Below the pieces are notes generated by a model that worked only from the letters and a program-made list of their open reading frames with translations, searched no databases and was not told where the DNA came from. From Bimuria novae-zelandiae CBS 107.79 (Eukaryota > Ascomycota > Dothideomycetes > Pleosporales > Didymosphaeriaceae), in the NCBI GenBank assembly GCA_010015655.1, contig ML976693.1, positions 260,122 to 324,121 of the forward strand: a stretch of DNA of 64,000 nucleotides, written 5' to 3'. Numbering within the stretch: position 1 is the stretch's first letter; each line of letters starts with the position of its first letter. A program made the translations under genes and the position numbers. Positions 27,501-40,000 of the stretch are shown here, in pieces.

Positions 27501-27841
27501 AGGAGAACAGAATGGCCTAAATACATCAAACCAAGCCACGTAAAAAGGAACTCAGGGGAGCTGTGAGCCATGAGAGCCACTGTTTGCGGAACTGCTCCAC
27601 CGTCGAAATATGTCGATAGTCTTTCTGCGAAGACCTGCGTTCCCGTGAAAACATCACTGAAGGTGAGAAGTTCATGCGTCCATCCATCTTGAGCCCGTGG
27701 CAATGGAAAACCAACCGCTGGTTTGGAGCCGCAGCTCCCTGATTGATATGCTAGGAACTCGCTAATGGTGTGATATGGTTTTGATTCTGTGTTCAGCGTC
27801 GAGGCTGGACCAAGCGTACATACAAAGTAGTTGGTGTCCAT
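24523..27841 (-). pseudogene. NRPS-like adenylate-forming reductase (A-T-R), two lesions
   Basis: The minus strand reads an adenylation domain (YLYHTSGTSSGLPKPI; GSAECGYLLSS), a carrier domain with SYGVDSIACM (phosphopantetheine serine) and a thioester-reductase domain with LLTGATGAIGAHIL, followed by GYSRSKWVAE. Such enzymes activate a carboxylic acid, tether it and release it as an aldehyde or alcohol. A normal intron (26589-26635) separates PGWPHM from AKKNRDDG. Two defects break it. There is an in-frame TAG at 27062-27064 exactly where relatives carry tryptophan (SDSPI-stop-LFPGKD). There is also a one-base loss near 25484-25490, where the frame shifts between EPRLGL and DDETYNHL. No splice pair removes either. 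Start taken at 27841; 27946 is an alternative. Sequencing error remains possible for either defect. Confidence 0.82.
24881..24923 (-). repeat. hexamer repeat encoding Gly-Asn
   Basis: Imperfect CCCATT/CCATTT-type hexamers on the plus strand encode a run of alternating Gly and Asn residues (GNGNGNGNGNGHG) inside the reductase domain, between AAGRVSPF and the YHVVNPH motif. It is probably a surface-loop expansion. Confidence 0.75.
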
Positions 27842-29457
27842 GTGGAAATAGTAAAGCAGTGCTGGGCGTGAGCAGTGGTGACCTGAAAGCAAAATTGACG
27901 TGGTGGTCGGACTAGGTCCATGTGGAGGTTGATTTAAACTCTCCAATGCCCGATTGTCGTGACATCATGACCCAAGGAATGTGGAGCGCATACGGCTGAC
28001 GAGGACGTATGGTGGACATTCGCTGAAGTTGAAGAGCAGTGAAGGTGTCTGCTCAAGCTTTGAGAGGGAAAACAGATAACGTAGGTAAACATGGGTGTTG
28101 CAGGCCGAGTACGCATGCTGGCTTTTACCCTCGCACTTGCTGGACTATTCGCTTGGTTCTTCTACACGCGCGCCACAATGCTAAATGGGCCATCAGCGAT
28201 GGCATTCCATAGTTGTCCATACGGATCAGACGGTACGGAAGAGATGCAGAGACTCGGAGCTCATTGGCAGTTACTGTGCGGGATTTGAATATGGCTTGGT
28301 GGTGCAGAGCTAACGAGTATTGATTCAGTGTACGACTAGGCCCAATAAGGCAAACAGCTTTGGGCGAGATTGTGCGGCAGTCGCTCCCGACGGTTGTAGT
28401 GGTGCAGAGGTCGGATGCGCCGTTGTACTCGCAGTGTTGAGGTAATGGCATATCGGTTATTCCTAGATGTGGCTGGACTGCAGCATCTTGGACTGTCGCG
28501 CGCTGTATAGTGCGACAGGTCGTTCCCAATGCACAAGCCCCGCAATGATATGCAAGTGAGCTGCAACAGCTCCTCGGCCCGTTGGCGTCTTGGTCTGCGG
28601 ATCACCAAGAGGTGCCAGCTCCTGGGGTTTCCCGGGCAAACTTGGTAAACAGACCATTTCGGGTGGTGTGTGAGGGCGATGACGCAGTGACGGGAGGAGT
28701 CTGTCATGGACAATCAATCAGTAGAACAAGTCATGTGCGTTCAAGCGCAAGCGCTTCTCTGGCGGGTTTCATGAGGGCAAATGCTATGTTCATGTATGAA
28801 TCAATCAGTAGCTTCTGTGGTGGAATGCAGACTGCCAACCACGGTGCGCTGGTAAACAGTGGGCCCATGGCGAAGAGACATTCCTGGCGTGGCCGGCACT
28901 AAATCCGTTGCGTGGCCGGTCTGAGAGACGCGCTGAAACATTGGATGCCACACGGCGATGCGCAGCCAGGCGCAGCCAGGCGCATCTCGCAGCGACAGCG
29001 GCAGCGGCAGCAGCAGCAGCGAAAAAAAAAAAAAAAAAAAAAAGGCAGCCTCGCACGGCGAAACTCTGAAATTGCAGTAATCTCGCTCCGTTCACTATCT
29101 TGTTGGGCCGTGGGCGGTTTGGAGCAGATGGAAGGGGCAGGCCTCGGGGCAGTCTGTGTGGCGGTTGAAAGCAGCTGCGGCCCAGGCGGCGCTAGCTGCG
29201 TTGGTACCTTTGTGATTACCTCGACCAGGGAGCGGCGCACCTTCCGCCCTCGTCTCACAACAACCTTGGGACCATTTAAAGCCGTGCGTTGCCCTAGCCA
29301 ACCCGACCTCTTTTGCCCTGTCGACCGCCCATCCCCAAGCATCACCACACGCTGTAAGCTCGTTCCTGCTAGCTTTGCGACGTCAATTGCATCCTTTTGC
29401 TCTTCGTGGCTAACGTGACGGGCCCTGCAGACATTGATACTTCCAGCGCCGTCCACG
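27842..29457. other. 1.6 kb intergenic region; one weak Cys-rich reading frame
   Basis: No supported gene. A minus-strand frame at 28125-28529 contains four regularly spaced cysteines (CEYNGASDLC, SDCRTISPKAVC) but no clear signal peptide or start. A plus-strand frame at 28091-28288 begins with a hydrophobic segment (AFTLALAGLFAWFF). Neither is called. The right part holds the promoter of the DUF7707 gene. Confidence 0.35.
28961..29043 (+). repeat. GCAGC-rich microsatellite ending in 22 A
   Basis: Two 10-bp copies of CGCAGCCAGG (28961-28980) are followed by AGCGGC/AGC trinucleotides and an uninterrupted run of 22 A (29022-29043). A long A-run abutting a GC-rich stretch can mark a retroposed tail, but no target duplication is evident. 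Confidence 0.7.
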
Positions 29458-30166
29458 ATGCTGTACACAACACTTCTCGCCGCCTCTGCGGTCTTCTCCG
29501 GCCTCGTCGCTGCTCAGAACAGCACCAGCAACCTCCAATTGCCCAATGGCATTCAGCCGTGCTGCAAAGTCGACGCCAACCGGGTCCCCCAGAACCAGCG
29601 CTCGACTTGGTGCAATGCTCAGCAAAACACGTGCCCGGAAATCTGCGGTGGACAGGGTCAGATCGCCGCTGGTGGCAACAACTGTGACGACGTACGTATG
29701 CGCCTGTGCTTGTTCTTGCACCCTTGCTGACGTGTGCTCACAGAACGACCTCACGTTCACGTGCAAGTGCCGCAACGGAACCGAACCCGACATGAGCGAG
29801 TACCAGCAGTCGGTTCCTGGTCAGATGTGCCGCTTCTGGTTCTCTCTGTGCACCAACGCCACCATCGACCAGCAGACCAACGAGGGAAGCGAATCGCTGC
29901 AATTCTCGTGCGACACCATCATGCAGGAGCGGTGCGGCAACAAAACCACACAAGATGCTTCGGAGACGTCCTCGGCCGCCTCGTCCTCAACACCCCGTCC
30001 CACCGGCGGCTCGTCCGGTTCCGGCAGCAGCAGCGAGGAGACACCCTCTGCCACTGGTGGCAGCACTCCCACCCATAGCCCCGGCGCTGCCATCCGCCTT
30101 GCCCAGAACTTGGGTGCTCCCGTCCTTGCAGGCGGTATGATGGCCCTGTTCGGTATGGCCTTGTAA
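29458..30166 (+). CDS. secreted GPI-anchor-type surface protein, DUF7707 family
   Basis: Exons 29458-29691 and 29744-30166 give 218 aa. The signal peptide is MLYTTLLAASAVFSGLVAAQ. The mature domain has 12 cysteines with the DUF7707 pattern: QPCCKVD, QRSTWCNAQ, CPEICGG, FTCKCRNGTEPD, YQQSVPGQMC. A Ser/Thr/Gly/Pro-rich stalk (about 145-190) suits O-glycosylation. The C-terminus APVLAGGMMALFGMAL is a short hydrophobic tail preceded by small residues, as expected for GPI attachment. The domain occurs in many filamentous ascomycete wall proteins; its biochemical function is unknown to me. The upstream ATG at 29434 would precede the signal peptide by eight residues and is less likely. Confidence 0.88.
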
Positions 30167-30508
30167 CGCGAGTATATGATGGGGGTAATGAGAATGGGGA
30201 CTGAGGAGCTGCACCAGAGCTACGTACGGGTATGGCATCTTGTCTAGCGTTATTTAGCATTGGGGTCAAGTCTTCTAGCGTCAGTCTGTATGTTCATGGG
30301 GAGGAGTCTAATACGAGTTCATGACCATCAGCGATATATCCCACAATCAGCCAGTAATCAATTCTTCAGTTTCATCTTGACCACTCTGCGTGGTGCCCAT
30401 GATGGCAGATCATGTGTCTTGGATGATTTAGTTCCTTGCTGCCCCGAGTGCATCGATTGGCCAATGGCGCGTTGGTAGGCGTTGACCAATGCGACGGGTC
30501 AAGGTGCA
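30167..30508. other. intergenic up to transposon nest
   Basis: 3' flank of the DUF7707 gene, normal base composition, nothing recognised. It ends in the TA dinucleotide (30509-30510) that is duplicated at 44881-44882. Confidence 0.5.
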
Positions 30509-30510
30509 TA

Positions 30511-30537
30511 AGCTAGCTGACTGGGATCCCGATCACC
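30511..30537 (+). repeat. left terminal inverted repeat of pogo-like element
   Basis: Pairs with 44854-44880 in inverted orientation (25 of 27 positions; the two differences are C/T transitions). Preceded by TA at 30509-30510. Confidence 0.85.
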
Positions 30538-31410
30538 CACCAAATTGGCCACCCCTTAGAAAAAATCGTGTTTATTTTGTTAACCTAGTTATAATTACTA
30601 CTTTATATATAAAGATTAAAAAGTTTTAACTTTTACTTTAACTACTATTCTTTTAGCTTCTTTTTTTACTACTTAACTATTATTTTATAAGGCTAAAAGA
30701 TTAGACGCCTGCTTTACTATTAAAATTATAATTATATTTATGAAGTATTAATTTAGGTCTATATAAACTCTATTTTATAGCTACTAAGGCTTAAGAGCCT
30801 TAAGTTAACTATAAAGTCTTTTATTCTTTACTTTAAGCTCTATTATTTATACGTTTATAAATATAATTATCTTGTCGGCTTTATAGAAGAGCTAATAAGC
30901 TTTATAACTTACTTTTTTATTCTTATAAGAGCTATAAGGAGTAGAGGGGTAGCTTTTAGTATATAATTAAAGCTATTTTTAGCATAGTAGCGTAATAGGC
31001 CTTTAAGTTACTTTTAATAAGTTAACTACTTACTTAATATTTAATAAATAAATACCTATAGTAGCCTATCTTACTTATATAACTCTTTTAGTAATTACTT
31101 TCTCTCTAGCTATAAAGTAGATAGAGAAAAAATATTTCTTTTTAATAAGTACTGCGTTATCTAGGTAGTGTTATGAGGCGCTCACACCTTGTTCCGATCC
31201 GGGTTAGGGCGGTAAGGTATCGTGGTGCTTCACGGATTATTTAGTGGTTCAAGTTGATGCGACACTTAGCGCGAGGCTAGACAATCTAATCTTATAACAG
31301 AGTAAGATAACTATTAGTCTGTATAGGAGAACGTACTCGCACAGAAGATATGTGAGTTGACTACAAGGAGCATAACAAAGGAAACTGTCCTGTGTACATA
31401 TATACTTGCG

Positions 31411-31453
31411 TGCTTAGTTGCTCAGTACCACTGATTAACTAAGCAGTCACGTG
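31411..31453 (+). repeat. 43-bp direct repeat, left copy
   Basis: TGCTTAGTTGCTCAGTACC and following bases recur at 43657-43699 in the same orientation (39 of 43 positions). The copies sit just outside the two ends of the Tc1-like element. Confidence 0.8.
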
Positions 31454-31641
31454 CCCCACCAGGTGGCGAGCTAATTCGTGATCGGTTTATGTAAGCACAA
31501 CCGCCAAATTTTGTTCTCCCATAGTAATCACCATACAAAGTCGAAATTCTGAGGTTCTTGACGCATATTAACTTGATTTTGAGGCTAAACTTGATTTTAA
31601 AGCTTAAATCTGACGCGTAGAGCTTAGATTTGGTGTTAAGA

Positions 31642-31893
31642 TGTCTGATTACATGGCCCCTTGCACACACGAAGGTAGCTGGCGCAACCCTACACAAAGA
31701 GACTTTGCCAGCAGTCCAGTTCATCCGCACGATTCTGGGCGGGATAAAGGGCGACTCTCCTTACTTAACGGAAATAGATTAGCGTCTTAACGTAAGACGT
31801 AAGAATAAAAGAGCCTTACATTCTTGCAAAGACACATAAAGAAGAAGAATTAATTACTTTTCTATCTTATTAAAAACACCCTTTAATCTAACA
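31642..31893 (+). repeat. copia LTR 1 (252 bp)
   Basis: 5' LTR of the array. It starts TGTCTGATTACATGG and ends CCTTTAATCTAACA. It keeps the G of TGATTAC and TTGCACAC, where copies 2 and 3 have A. Confidence 0.9.
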
Positions 31894-34800
31894 ATTAAGA
31901 GTCTTACTACCTTAACTGATACTGCCTTAATTAAGCCAATCACAATAGCTCTATCGACCCTTAGAGATCCTACAGTTATCCTAACCAATTACACAAATTA
32001 CACGCCATGGCTAAAACAGCTTAAAACAAGATGCTAATTCCTAAAGGTCTAGAATATTATTAACCCAGCGCTAATAGATAAACCAAAACAGAAACCCGCG
32101 ATGCCGGTGCCACCGCTAATAAGCAACTACTAATCAAGCGCCGCCTACATGACCGCGAACCCAAATAACGTGCTAATATTATCATCCTATCTATCAACGG
32201 CAAGTGCGAAAGTATATAAAGATAATAGCAACTATTATAAAGAACAGCTCGAGATCTATAAGATTACAGACCGAGACTACCAAGAATAAGAGGCAGACCT
32301 TAATAAGGTAGTTACCTTTCTCTAATTAATAATCTCCGTACACCTGCAGAGTAACTGCTGCATCCCTAGAAGTATAATAAAGCAATAGATTAATAACCTC
32401 ACGATTATAGTTAGGGTTAACTATTAAGACGAACATCGATAAGCAAGGGCAAGATACTAAAAAGCCCTTAAGCTAATAAGAATAGCTAGATTATAGGCTA
32501 CATAGCTATCTAAGTACGATCATGTAGCCACAGAAGTAAAGACTAATTAGGTCCTAGAGCTTTAAAGGCTAGACTTAGTTAAAGAAGACTTCATGAAGGT
32601 AGTTATCTATGTCGCACCTATATAGGTAACGACCTTCTAGTAACATAGAAGCAGAGATACAGCTATCTTACAAAAGAATATAATAAAACTCTTTTAAGAC
32701 TATATAATCCTGCAGCACCTAATTAAGGGCAAATAAAAGGGCGCTTTTACTATTACAGGTTTATCTCTCGCTAACGGTGGTAAATCCACCTAGGCTACAG
32801 ACAGGGACGCCTCTCTTATGGATAAAGCAGCATTATCTAAAAGTTAGGGAAGATCTTAGAATTATAAATAATAAAATAATAGTTAACGTACTAAATCTAA
32901 GCAGTCGCCTTAAAGCCTTAAGCTAATAGTAGTTAGTAGTAATTATTACCTTGCTTATAAACTACGCTATAGTCTTTAAGACTGTTTCTATGCCTTTCTA
33001 AACAAGTAGCTAGACTAGTTTAGAGCGAACCCTCTTATAGTAAAGCTAGTTAAGCTTAGGCTAGAACATAATACCAACTTCTAAGAGAAGTTAAGAATAG
33101 TAAAAAGACTAAAGTCTTAAACACCTAGAATTAAATTATCGTATACTCCCACTCTAACTCGAATTACTAAGGCTAATAATAAGTAACTAGATAGACGCAA
33201 GATTACTAAAATCCTAGCAAGCTTTAAAGCCACATCCGTCTACACTAACCTAAACACGTACCTATTACGATGCTTAGCTATACTTAATTTAGGCATAACT
33301 TGCTATATCTTTAACGACATCAATCGCTTTGTCTCCTACCAGCCACCGGCGCCGGGAGACTTCATATAGGCAGGGAATACGCAAATATAGATTAAAGGAT
33401 ACAAGAGCGTCTATCTTAACGTATAAAGTATAAGTAGTAATTAAATAATATAGCTAAATAATGTCGCCTATTGCCCTAACCTGCTCTGCAACCTTATATC
33501 GTTCTAATTACTCTAGAGGCAAGGCCTTTAGTGGGACATAAGGGCAGACCTAACGACTTTAAAGAGAAGAGATAATACTGTACTAGTAGAACTTTAAGAG
33601 TTATATGGATAGTAGGTGCTAGAACACAGGATAAGACTAATAGGTGGTACTCCTACTAAAGCTGCGCATGCCACCTATAAGACTAACACACGCACTAAAT
33701 AAAGACCGTAAAAGGTAAATATATTAACCTAGCACTAATAATTAGGCTATCTAGGCCCTTAGGCTCTCGAACATCTCGTATAGCAATCTAAGGGAGTAAA
33801 GATTAAAGGCCTACCTACTATTAAGTGTGACACCTGCGGCAAAGTAAAACTAAAACAGTAAATACGCCAGCAAGCTAGAGACCTAACTAAAGGCCCTAGT
33901 AAGCGAGTCGCAATCGATTTTTACGACTACGAAGTAGATAGCTTAACAAGAGAGAAGAGCTAAATACTAATTACTAATTAATTCTCTAGCTTCGCATAGG
34001 ACTTCTACTTTAAGGATAATTGCCTAGCACGATCTATTATTAAGCAACTTAGCACCTTTATACTATTTATAAGAGTATAATACAATATTATAGTGAAAGT
34101 AATTAAATCTAATAACAAGATCTTCTCTATTAAGGTAGACATTAAGAAGTGGTGCTTAGCATAAGGCATTAGAATTAAGCCTTTAGCACCTAATACTTAA
34201 GCATAAAATAGAGGGGCTAAACGCTTAGGGGGTGTAATTAAGGAGAAAGCGCGTGCGATGCAACTTAACTCTAACCTACCCTAGTAGATATAGCCTAAGA
34301 TTACCTAAGCTGCAGTCTACCTCTATAATTAAACCCTAAACTACGCTAATTAATGGCGATCACCATACGAAGTGTTCTTTACGATAGTAGCTTTTTAGAA
34401 TGGCGTTGTCACTTAATTAAAGAAGCCTAATTAAGCTTACTTAAAAGCCTATAGCTATAAAGCCTTCGCCATAACTAATAACACTAAACGTGGCAAGAGC
34501 AAGCTCTAATAGCTAGACCCTAAAGCTTAGATAGGCTATCTAGTTAGCTATAGATTAATTAATATCTAGAGGATATGGATCCCCTCCCTAGCAAAGACAA
34601 TTAGTACTCGCGACGTAATATTCGACGAGGATACTATATTCTCAGGCAAAACTAAAGACCTAATAGACAACCTCATGCATAGTATATTAGAAGAAATAGT
34701 AGCCTAGGTATAATTAGTAAAGTTACCTCCCTTACCTTAACAAGAGCAAGCCACCAAGTCCTTCTTTAAAGATAAGATAATTAGTAAAGCGTTAGAGGAA

Positions 34801-36777
34801 GAGGTTAAAGGAGCTCCTAAGTATAGGTAAGGCAGGAAAGCTAGGTACAAATATCTAACGCCTCCCTTAACGCCGCTACTAGTAACACTCCTTGCACAAT
34901 TAATAGTAGGAGATAATTAGCTTAAACTATTACTAGTAGTGTAAACAAGGCAGTTACAAACAAGCCTATAAGCCGTAGCCTTTATGGCAGGCACTAAAGC
35001 CAGTAGTAGCGGTAAATATAAGGGCAAGGCTCTTGATAAGGCGCAGCTTTAACGAATAATTATATTAGGCAAGAAACTACATCGAAGTGTACTCCTAGAG
35101 CTACCTACATGTCAAAGCAAGCTCGAGGATCACCCACTCTATAATATGTAGAAGGAAGCCGAGCGATCTTATCTCTAGAGCTATAAGGAAATAAAGTCCT
35201 AAAGTAAGGTTATAGCAGCTCTAATAAGAGCATTAGGTTATTAGATTCTTAACTACATGTGGGTATATACCTATAAGTTTAATAAGCACTATTAATTATA
35301 GAAATATAAGGCAAGATTAGTAGTGCAAGGCGATTAATAGCAGTACCTTAACTTATAAGAAACCTATGCCGCAACGCTAGCAGGACGATTATTTCGCATG
35401 CTCATGGCAATAGCTGCACGATTTAACCTAGAACTAATTTAATACGACGTCACGAACGCCTTCGTACATGCAAAGCTCGATAGAGAGATCTACATGAGGA
35501 TGCCCCGCGGATATACGCGAGTAGGCACAGTCCTGTAATTACATAAGGCGCTCTATGGATTACGTATCTCTCTATTACTATGGTAAAGGGAGTTCACATC
35601 TACGCTTCGCAACATGGGCTTTACTATAGTCCCCTATAAGCTATATTATCTTATTAAAGATAGCCTTATTCTTTTCTTTTACGTAGACAACCTAATTATC
35701 GCCTACCACAAGAATTAAGAGCACGTAGCTAAAGGAGCTATAGTAAAAATAAGTACTAAGTTCTCCCTTACTAAGGGGAAAGATCTGCAGTGGTTCCTAG
35801 GGATTAAAATTATTAGAGATCGCCTAAATAGAAAGGTTTAGCTTTTACAAGCCTTATATATTAACAAAATATCGCGCCTTATTAATTACTATAAGATTTG
35901 CCACGATACCCTAATAGTAGTAGTTAAACTACTCCCACGCTTAGGGCTCGCCAGCAAGGCTAAAGTTAATTAATATTAGTAAAAGATAGGATTAATTCTC
36001 TACGCTACAGTAACTACGCGACTAGATATTACCTTTACAAGCTCCTAATTATTACGATTCCTATCTAACCTAGGCAAAGAGCACCAAGCAGCTACTAATC
36101 GAGTTCTCCTCTACCTTACTAATACCAGATTATTAGGCCTTTAGCTTGGGGGTGCAGATACTTTAGAAGTGGCGAGTAACGCGTCTTTTGCTAATAATAC
36201 GCTTAATCGCAAGAGCTCGCAAGAATACATTATTAAACTATTTAGCGGCCTAATTACCTGGAAAGCAAACAAGCAGGACACAGTTACTATATTAACAACT
36301 AAAGCCGAATTACTAGCACTATTATAGGTGGCGAAGGAGGCTCTATTCACATCCTAATTACTAAAGGAGCTAAAGATTAACCTTAGCGATTCCCTTATCA
36401 TAATTAATTACGATAACTAGCAAATAATCTGACTTATTACTAAAGAGATCACTAAGCTGCAGACGAAGCTTCGTTATGTTAATATCTATAATTACTAGCT
36501 AAGATAAGAAGTCGCATTTAGGATAATTAAGGTAGACTATTAACGATTAGAGGATATGGTTGCGGATAGACTTACAAAGACTTTGCTAGCTAACAAGTAG
36601 AGCAAGTTCCTAGATAAATTAAGACTTATAGAGATTAAGGACATAATTATAAATAAAGAAGTTAATCTACTTAAGCTAGAGCAAAGGATAGAGGCCTTTA
36701 AGATTAAACTAAGATAAGACTATCTAATCACTAACAAATGGTCTCCAGCTTAAGGATAAGCCCAAGCTAAGAGGGTG
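31894..36777 (+). pseudogene. copia body 1, RIP-inactivated gag-pol
   Basis: Stop codons (mostly TAA/TAG) interrupt every part. Recognisable pieces: the integrase C-terminal region near 34330-34560 (AAVYLYN, WRSPYEVFF, IGYLVSYRL), the reverse transcriptase near 35440-35720 (YDVTNAFVHAKLDREIYMRM, LHKALYGLR, FFYVDNLIIAY) and RNase H near 36160-36420. The usual YVDD active-site box of the family reads YVDN, a G-to-A change that would itself disable the polymerase. Confidence 0.85.
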
Positions 36778-37029
36778 TGTCTAATTACATGGCCCCTTAC
36801 ACACACGAAGGTAGCTGGCGCAACCCTATATAAAGAGACTTTGCCAGCAGTCTAGTTCATCCGCACGATTCTAGGCAGGACAAAGGGCGACTCTTCTTAC
36901 TCAACAGAAATAGATTAGCGTCTTAACGTGAGACATAAGGATAAAAGAGCCTTACATTCTTACAAAGACACATAAAGAAGAAGAATTAATTACTTTTCTA
37001 TTTTATTAAAAATACCCTTTAATCTAACA
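36778..37029 (+). repeat. copia LTR 2 (252 bp, shared middle)
   Basis: Serves as 3' LTR of the first body and 5' LTR of the second. It is preceded by the purine-rich CTAAGAGGGTG, a likely polypurine tract. Differences from LTR 1 are transitions, mostly CpA to TpA on one strand or the other. Confidence 0.9.
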
Positions 37030-40000
37030 ATTAAGAGTCTCACTGCCTTAACCAATACTGCCTTAATTAAGCCAATCATAATAGCTCTATCGACCCTTAG
37101 AGATCCTATAGTTATCCTGACCAATTACACAAATTACACGCCATGGCTAAAACAGCTTAAAACAAGATGCCAATTCCTAAAGGTCTAGAATATTATTGAC
37201 CCAGCGCTAATAGATAAACCAAAACAGAAACCCGCGATGCCGGTGCCGCCGCTAATAAGTAACTACCAATCAAGCGCCGCCTACATAACCGCGAACCCGA
37301 ATAACGTGCCAATATTACCATCCTATCTATTAACGGCAGGTGCGAAAGCATACAAAGATAATAGCGACTATTATAAAGAACGGCTCGAGATCTATAAGAT
37401 TATAGACTAAGACTACTAAGAATAAGAGGCAGATTTTGATAAAGTAGTCACTTTTCTCTAATTAATAATCTCCGTACACCTATAGAGTAACTGCTACATC
37501 CCTGGAGGTACAATAAAGTAATAGATCAATAACCTCACGATTATAGTTAGGGTTAACTATTAAGACAAACATCGATAAGCAAGGGCAAGATACCAAGAAG
37601 CCCTTAAGCTAATAAGAATAGCCAGATTATAGGCTATATAGCTATCTAAGTACGATCATGCAGCTATAGAAGCAGAAACTAATTAGGTCTTAAAGCTTTA
37701 AAGGCTAGACTTAGTTAAAGAAAACTTTATAAAGGTAGTTATCTATGTCGCACCTATATAGGTAACGACCTTCTAGCAACATAGAAGCAGAGATGCAGCT
37801 ATCTTATAAAAGAATATAATAAAACTCTTCTAAGACTACATAATCCTGCAGCACCTAATTAAGGGCAAATAAAAGGGCGCTTTTACTATTATAGGTTTAT
37901 CTCTCGCTAACGGTGGTAAATCCACCTAGGCTATAGACAGGGACGCCTCTCTTGTAGATAAAGTAGCATTATCTAAAAGTTAGGGAAGACCTTAGAATTA
38001 TAAACAACGAAATAATAGTTAATATACTAAATCTAAGCAGTCGCCTTAAAGCCTTAAGCTAATAGTAGTTAGTAGTAATTATTACCCTGCTTATAAACTA
38101 CGCTATAGTCTTTAAGACTATTTCTATGCCTTTTTAGACAAGCAGCTAGACTAGTTTAGAGTAAACCCTCTTATAGTAAAGCTAGTTAAGCTTAGGCTAG
38201 AATATAATACTAACTTTTAAGAGAAGTTAAGAATAGTAAAAAGACTAAAGTCTTAAACACCTAAAATTAAATCATCGCATACTCCCACTCCAACTCGAAT
38301 TACTAAGGCTAATAATAAGTGACTAAATAGACGCAAGATTACTAAAATCCTAGCAAGCTTTAAAGCCGCATCCGTCTATACTAACCTAAACACGTACCTA
38401 TTACGATGCTTAGCCATACTTAATTTAGGTATAACTTACTATATCTTTAACGATATTAATCGCTTTGTCTCCTACCAGCCACCGGCGCCAGGAGACTTCA
38501 TATAGGCAGGGAATACGCAAATATAGATTAAAGGATATAAGAGCGTCTATCTTAACGTACAAAGTGTAAGTAGTAATTAAATAATATAGCTAAATAATAT
38601 TGCCTATTACCCTAACCTACTCTACAACCTTGTATTGTTCCAATTACTCCGGAGGCAAGGCCTTTGGTGGGACATAAGGGCAGACCTAACGACTCTAAAG
38701 AGAAGAGATAATACTATACTAGCAGAACTTTAAGAGTTACATAGACAGTGGGTGCTAGAACACAGGACAAGGCTAGTAGGTGGTACTCCTACTAAAGCTA
38801 CGCATGCCACCCACAAGACTAATACACGCACTAAACAAAGACCGCAAAAGGTAGATACATTAACCTAGCACTAATAATTAGGCTATCTAGGCCCTTAGGC
38901 TCTTAAACATCTCGTACAGTAATCTAAGGGAGTAAAGATTAAAGGCTTATCTACTATTAAGTGTAACGCCTGCGGTAAAGTAAAACTAAAATAGCAAATA
39001 CGCCGGCAAGCTAGAGACCTAACTAAAGGCCCTAGTAAGCGAGTCATAATTAATTTTCACGACTACGAAGCAGATAGCTCAACAAGAGAAAAGAGCTAAA
39101 TACTAATTACTAATTAATTCTTTAGCTTTGCATAAGACTTCTACTTTAAGGATAATCGCCTAGCACGATCTATTATTAAGCAACTTAGCACCTTTATACT
39201 ATTTATAAAAGTATAATACAATGTTATGGTAAAAGTAATTAAATCTAATAACGAGATCTTCTCTATTAAGGCAAATATTAAGAAGTGGTGCTTAGCATAA
39301 GGCATTAGAATTAAGCCTTTAGCACCTAATACTTAAGCATAAAATAGAGGGGCTAAACGCTTAGGGGGTGTAATTAAGGAGAAAGCGCGTGCGATGCGAC
39401 TTAACTTTAACTTACCCTAGTAGATATGGCCTAAGATCACCCGAGCTGCAGTCTACCTCTATAATTAAACCCCAAACTACGCTAATTAATAGCGATTACT
39501 ATATAAAGTGTTCTTTATAATAGTAGCTCTTTAGAACGGCGTTATTACTTAATTAAAGAAGCCTAATTAAGCTTACTTAAAAGCCTATAGCTGCAAAGCC
39601 TTCGCTATAACTAATAACACCAAACGTGGCAAGAGCAAGCTCTAACAGCTAGACCCTAAAGCTTAGATAGGCTATCTAGTTAGCTATAGATTAACCAATA
39701 TCTAGAGGATATAGATCCCCTCCCTAGCAAAGACAATCAGTACTCGCGACGTAATATTCGACGAGAATACTATATTCTTAGGTAAAACTAAAGACCTAAT
39801 AGACAACCTCATGCACAGCACATTAGAAGAAATAGTAGCCTAGGTATAATTAGTAGAGTTACCTCCCTTACCTTAATAAGAGCAAGCCACCAAGTCCTTC
39901 TTTAAAGATAAGATAATTAGTAAAGCGTTAGAGGAAGAGGTTAAAGGAGCTCCTAAGTATAGGCAAGACAGGAAAGCTAGGTATAAATATCTAACGCCTC

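Noticed and set aside
28125..28529. Cys-rich minus-strand frame as a secreted peptide
   Set aside because: The cysteine spacing is suggestive, but there is no signal peptide, no clear start and no splice donor to supply one.
28899..29468. 189-aa minus-strand and 168-aa plus-strand frames across the A-run
   Set aside because: Both read the A/T run as poly-Phe or poly-Lys and the AGC repeats as Arg, Gln or Cys runs; low-complexity artefacts.
31190..31260. tRNA-like GTTCCGATCC / GGTTCAAG boxes
   Set aside because: No cloverleaf or acceptor stem can be formed around them; they lie in the LTR-type element.
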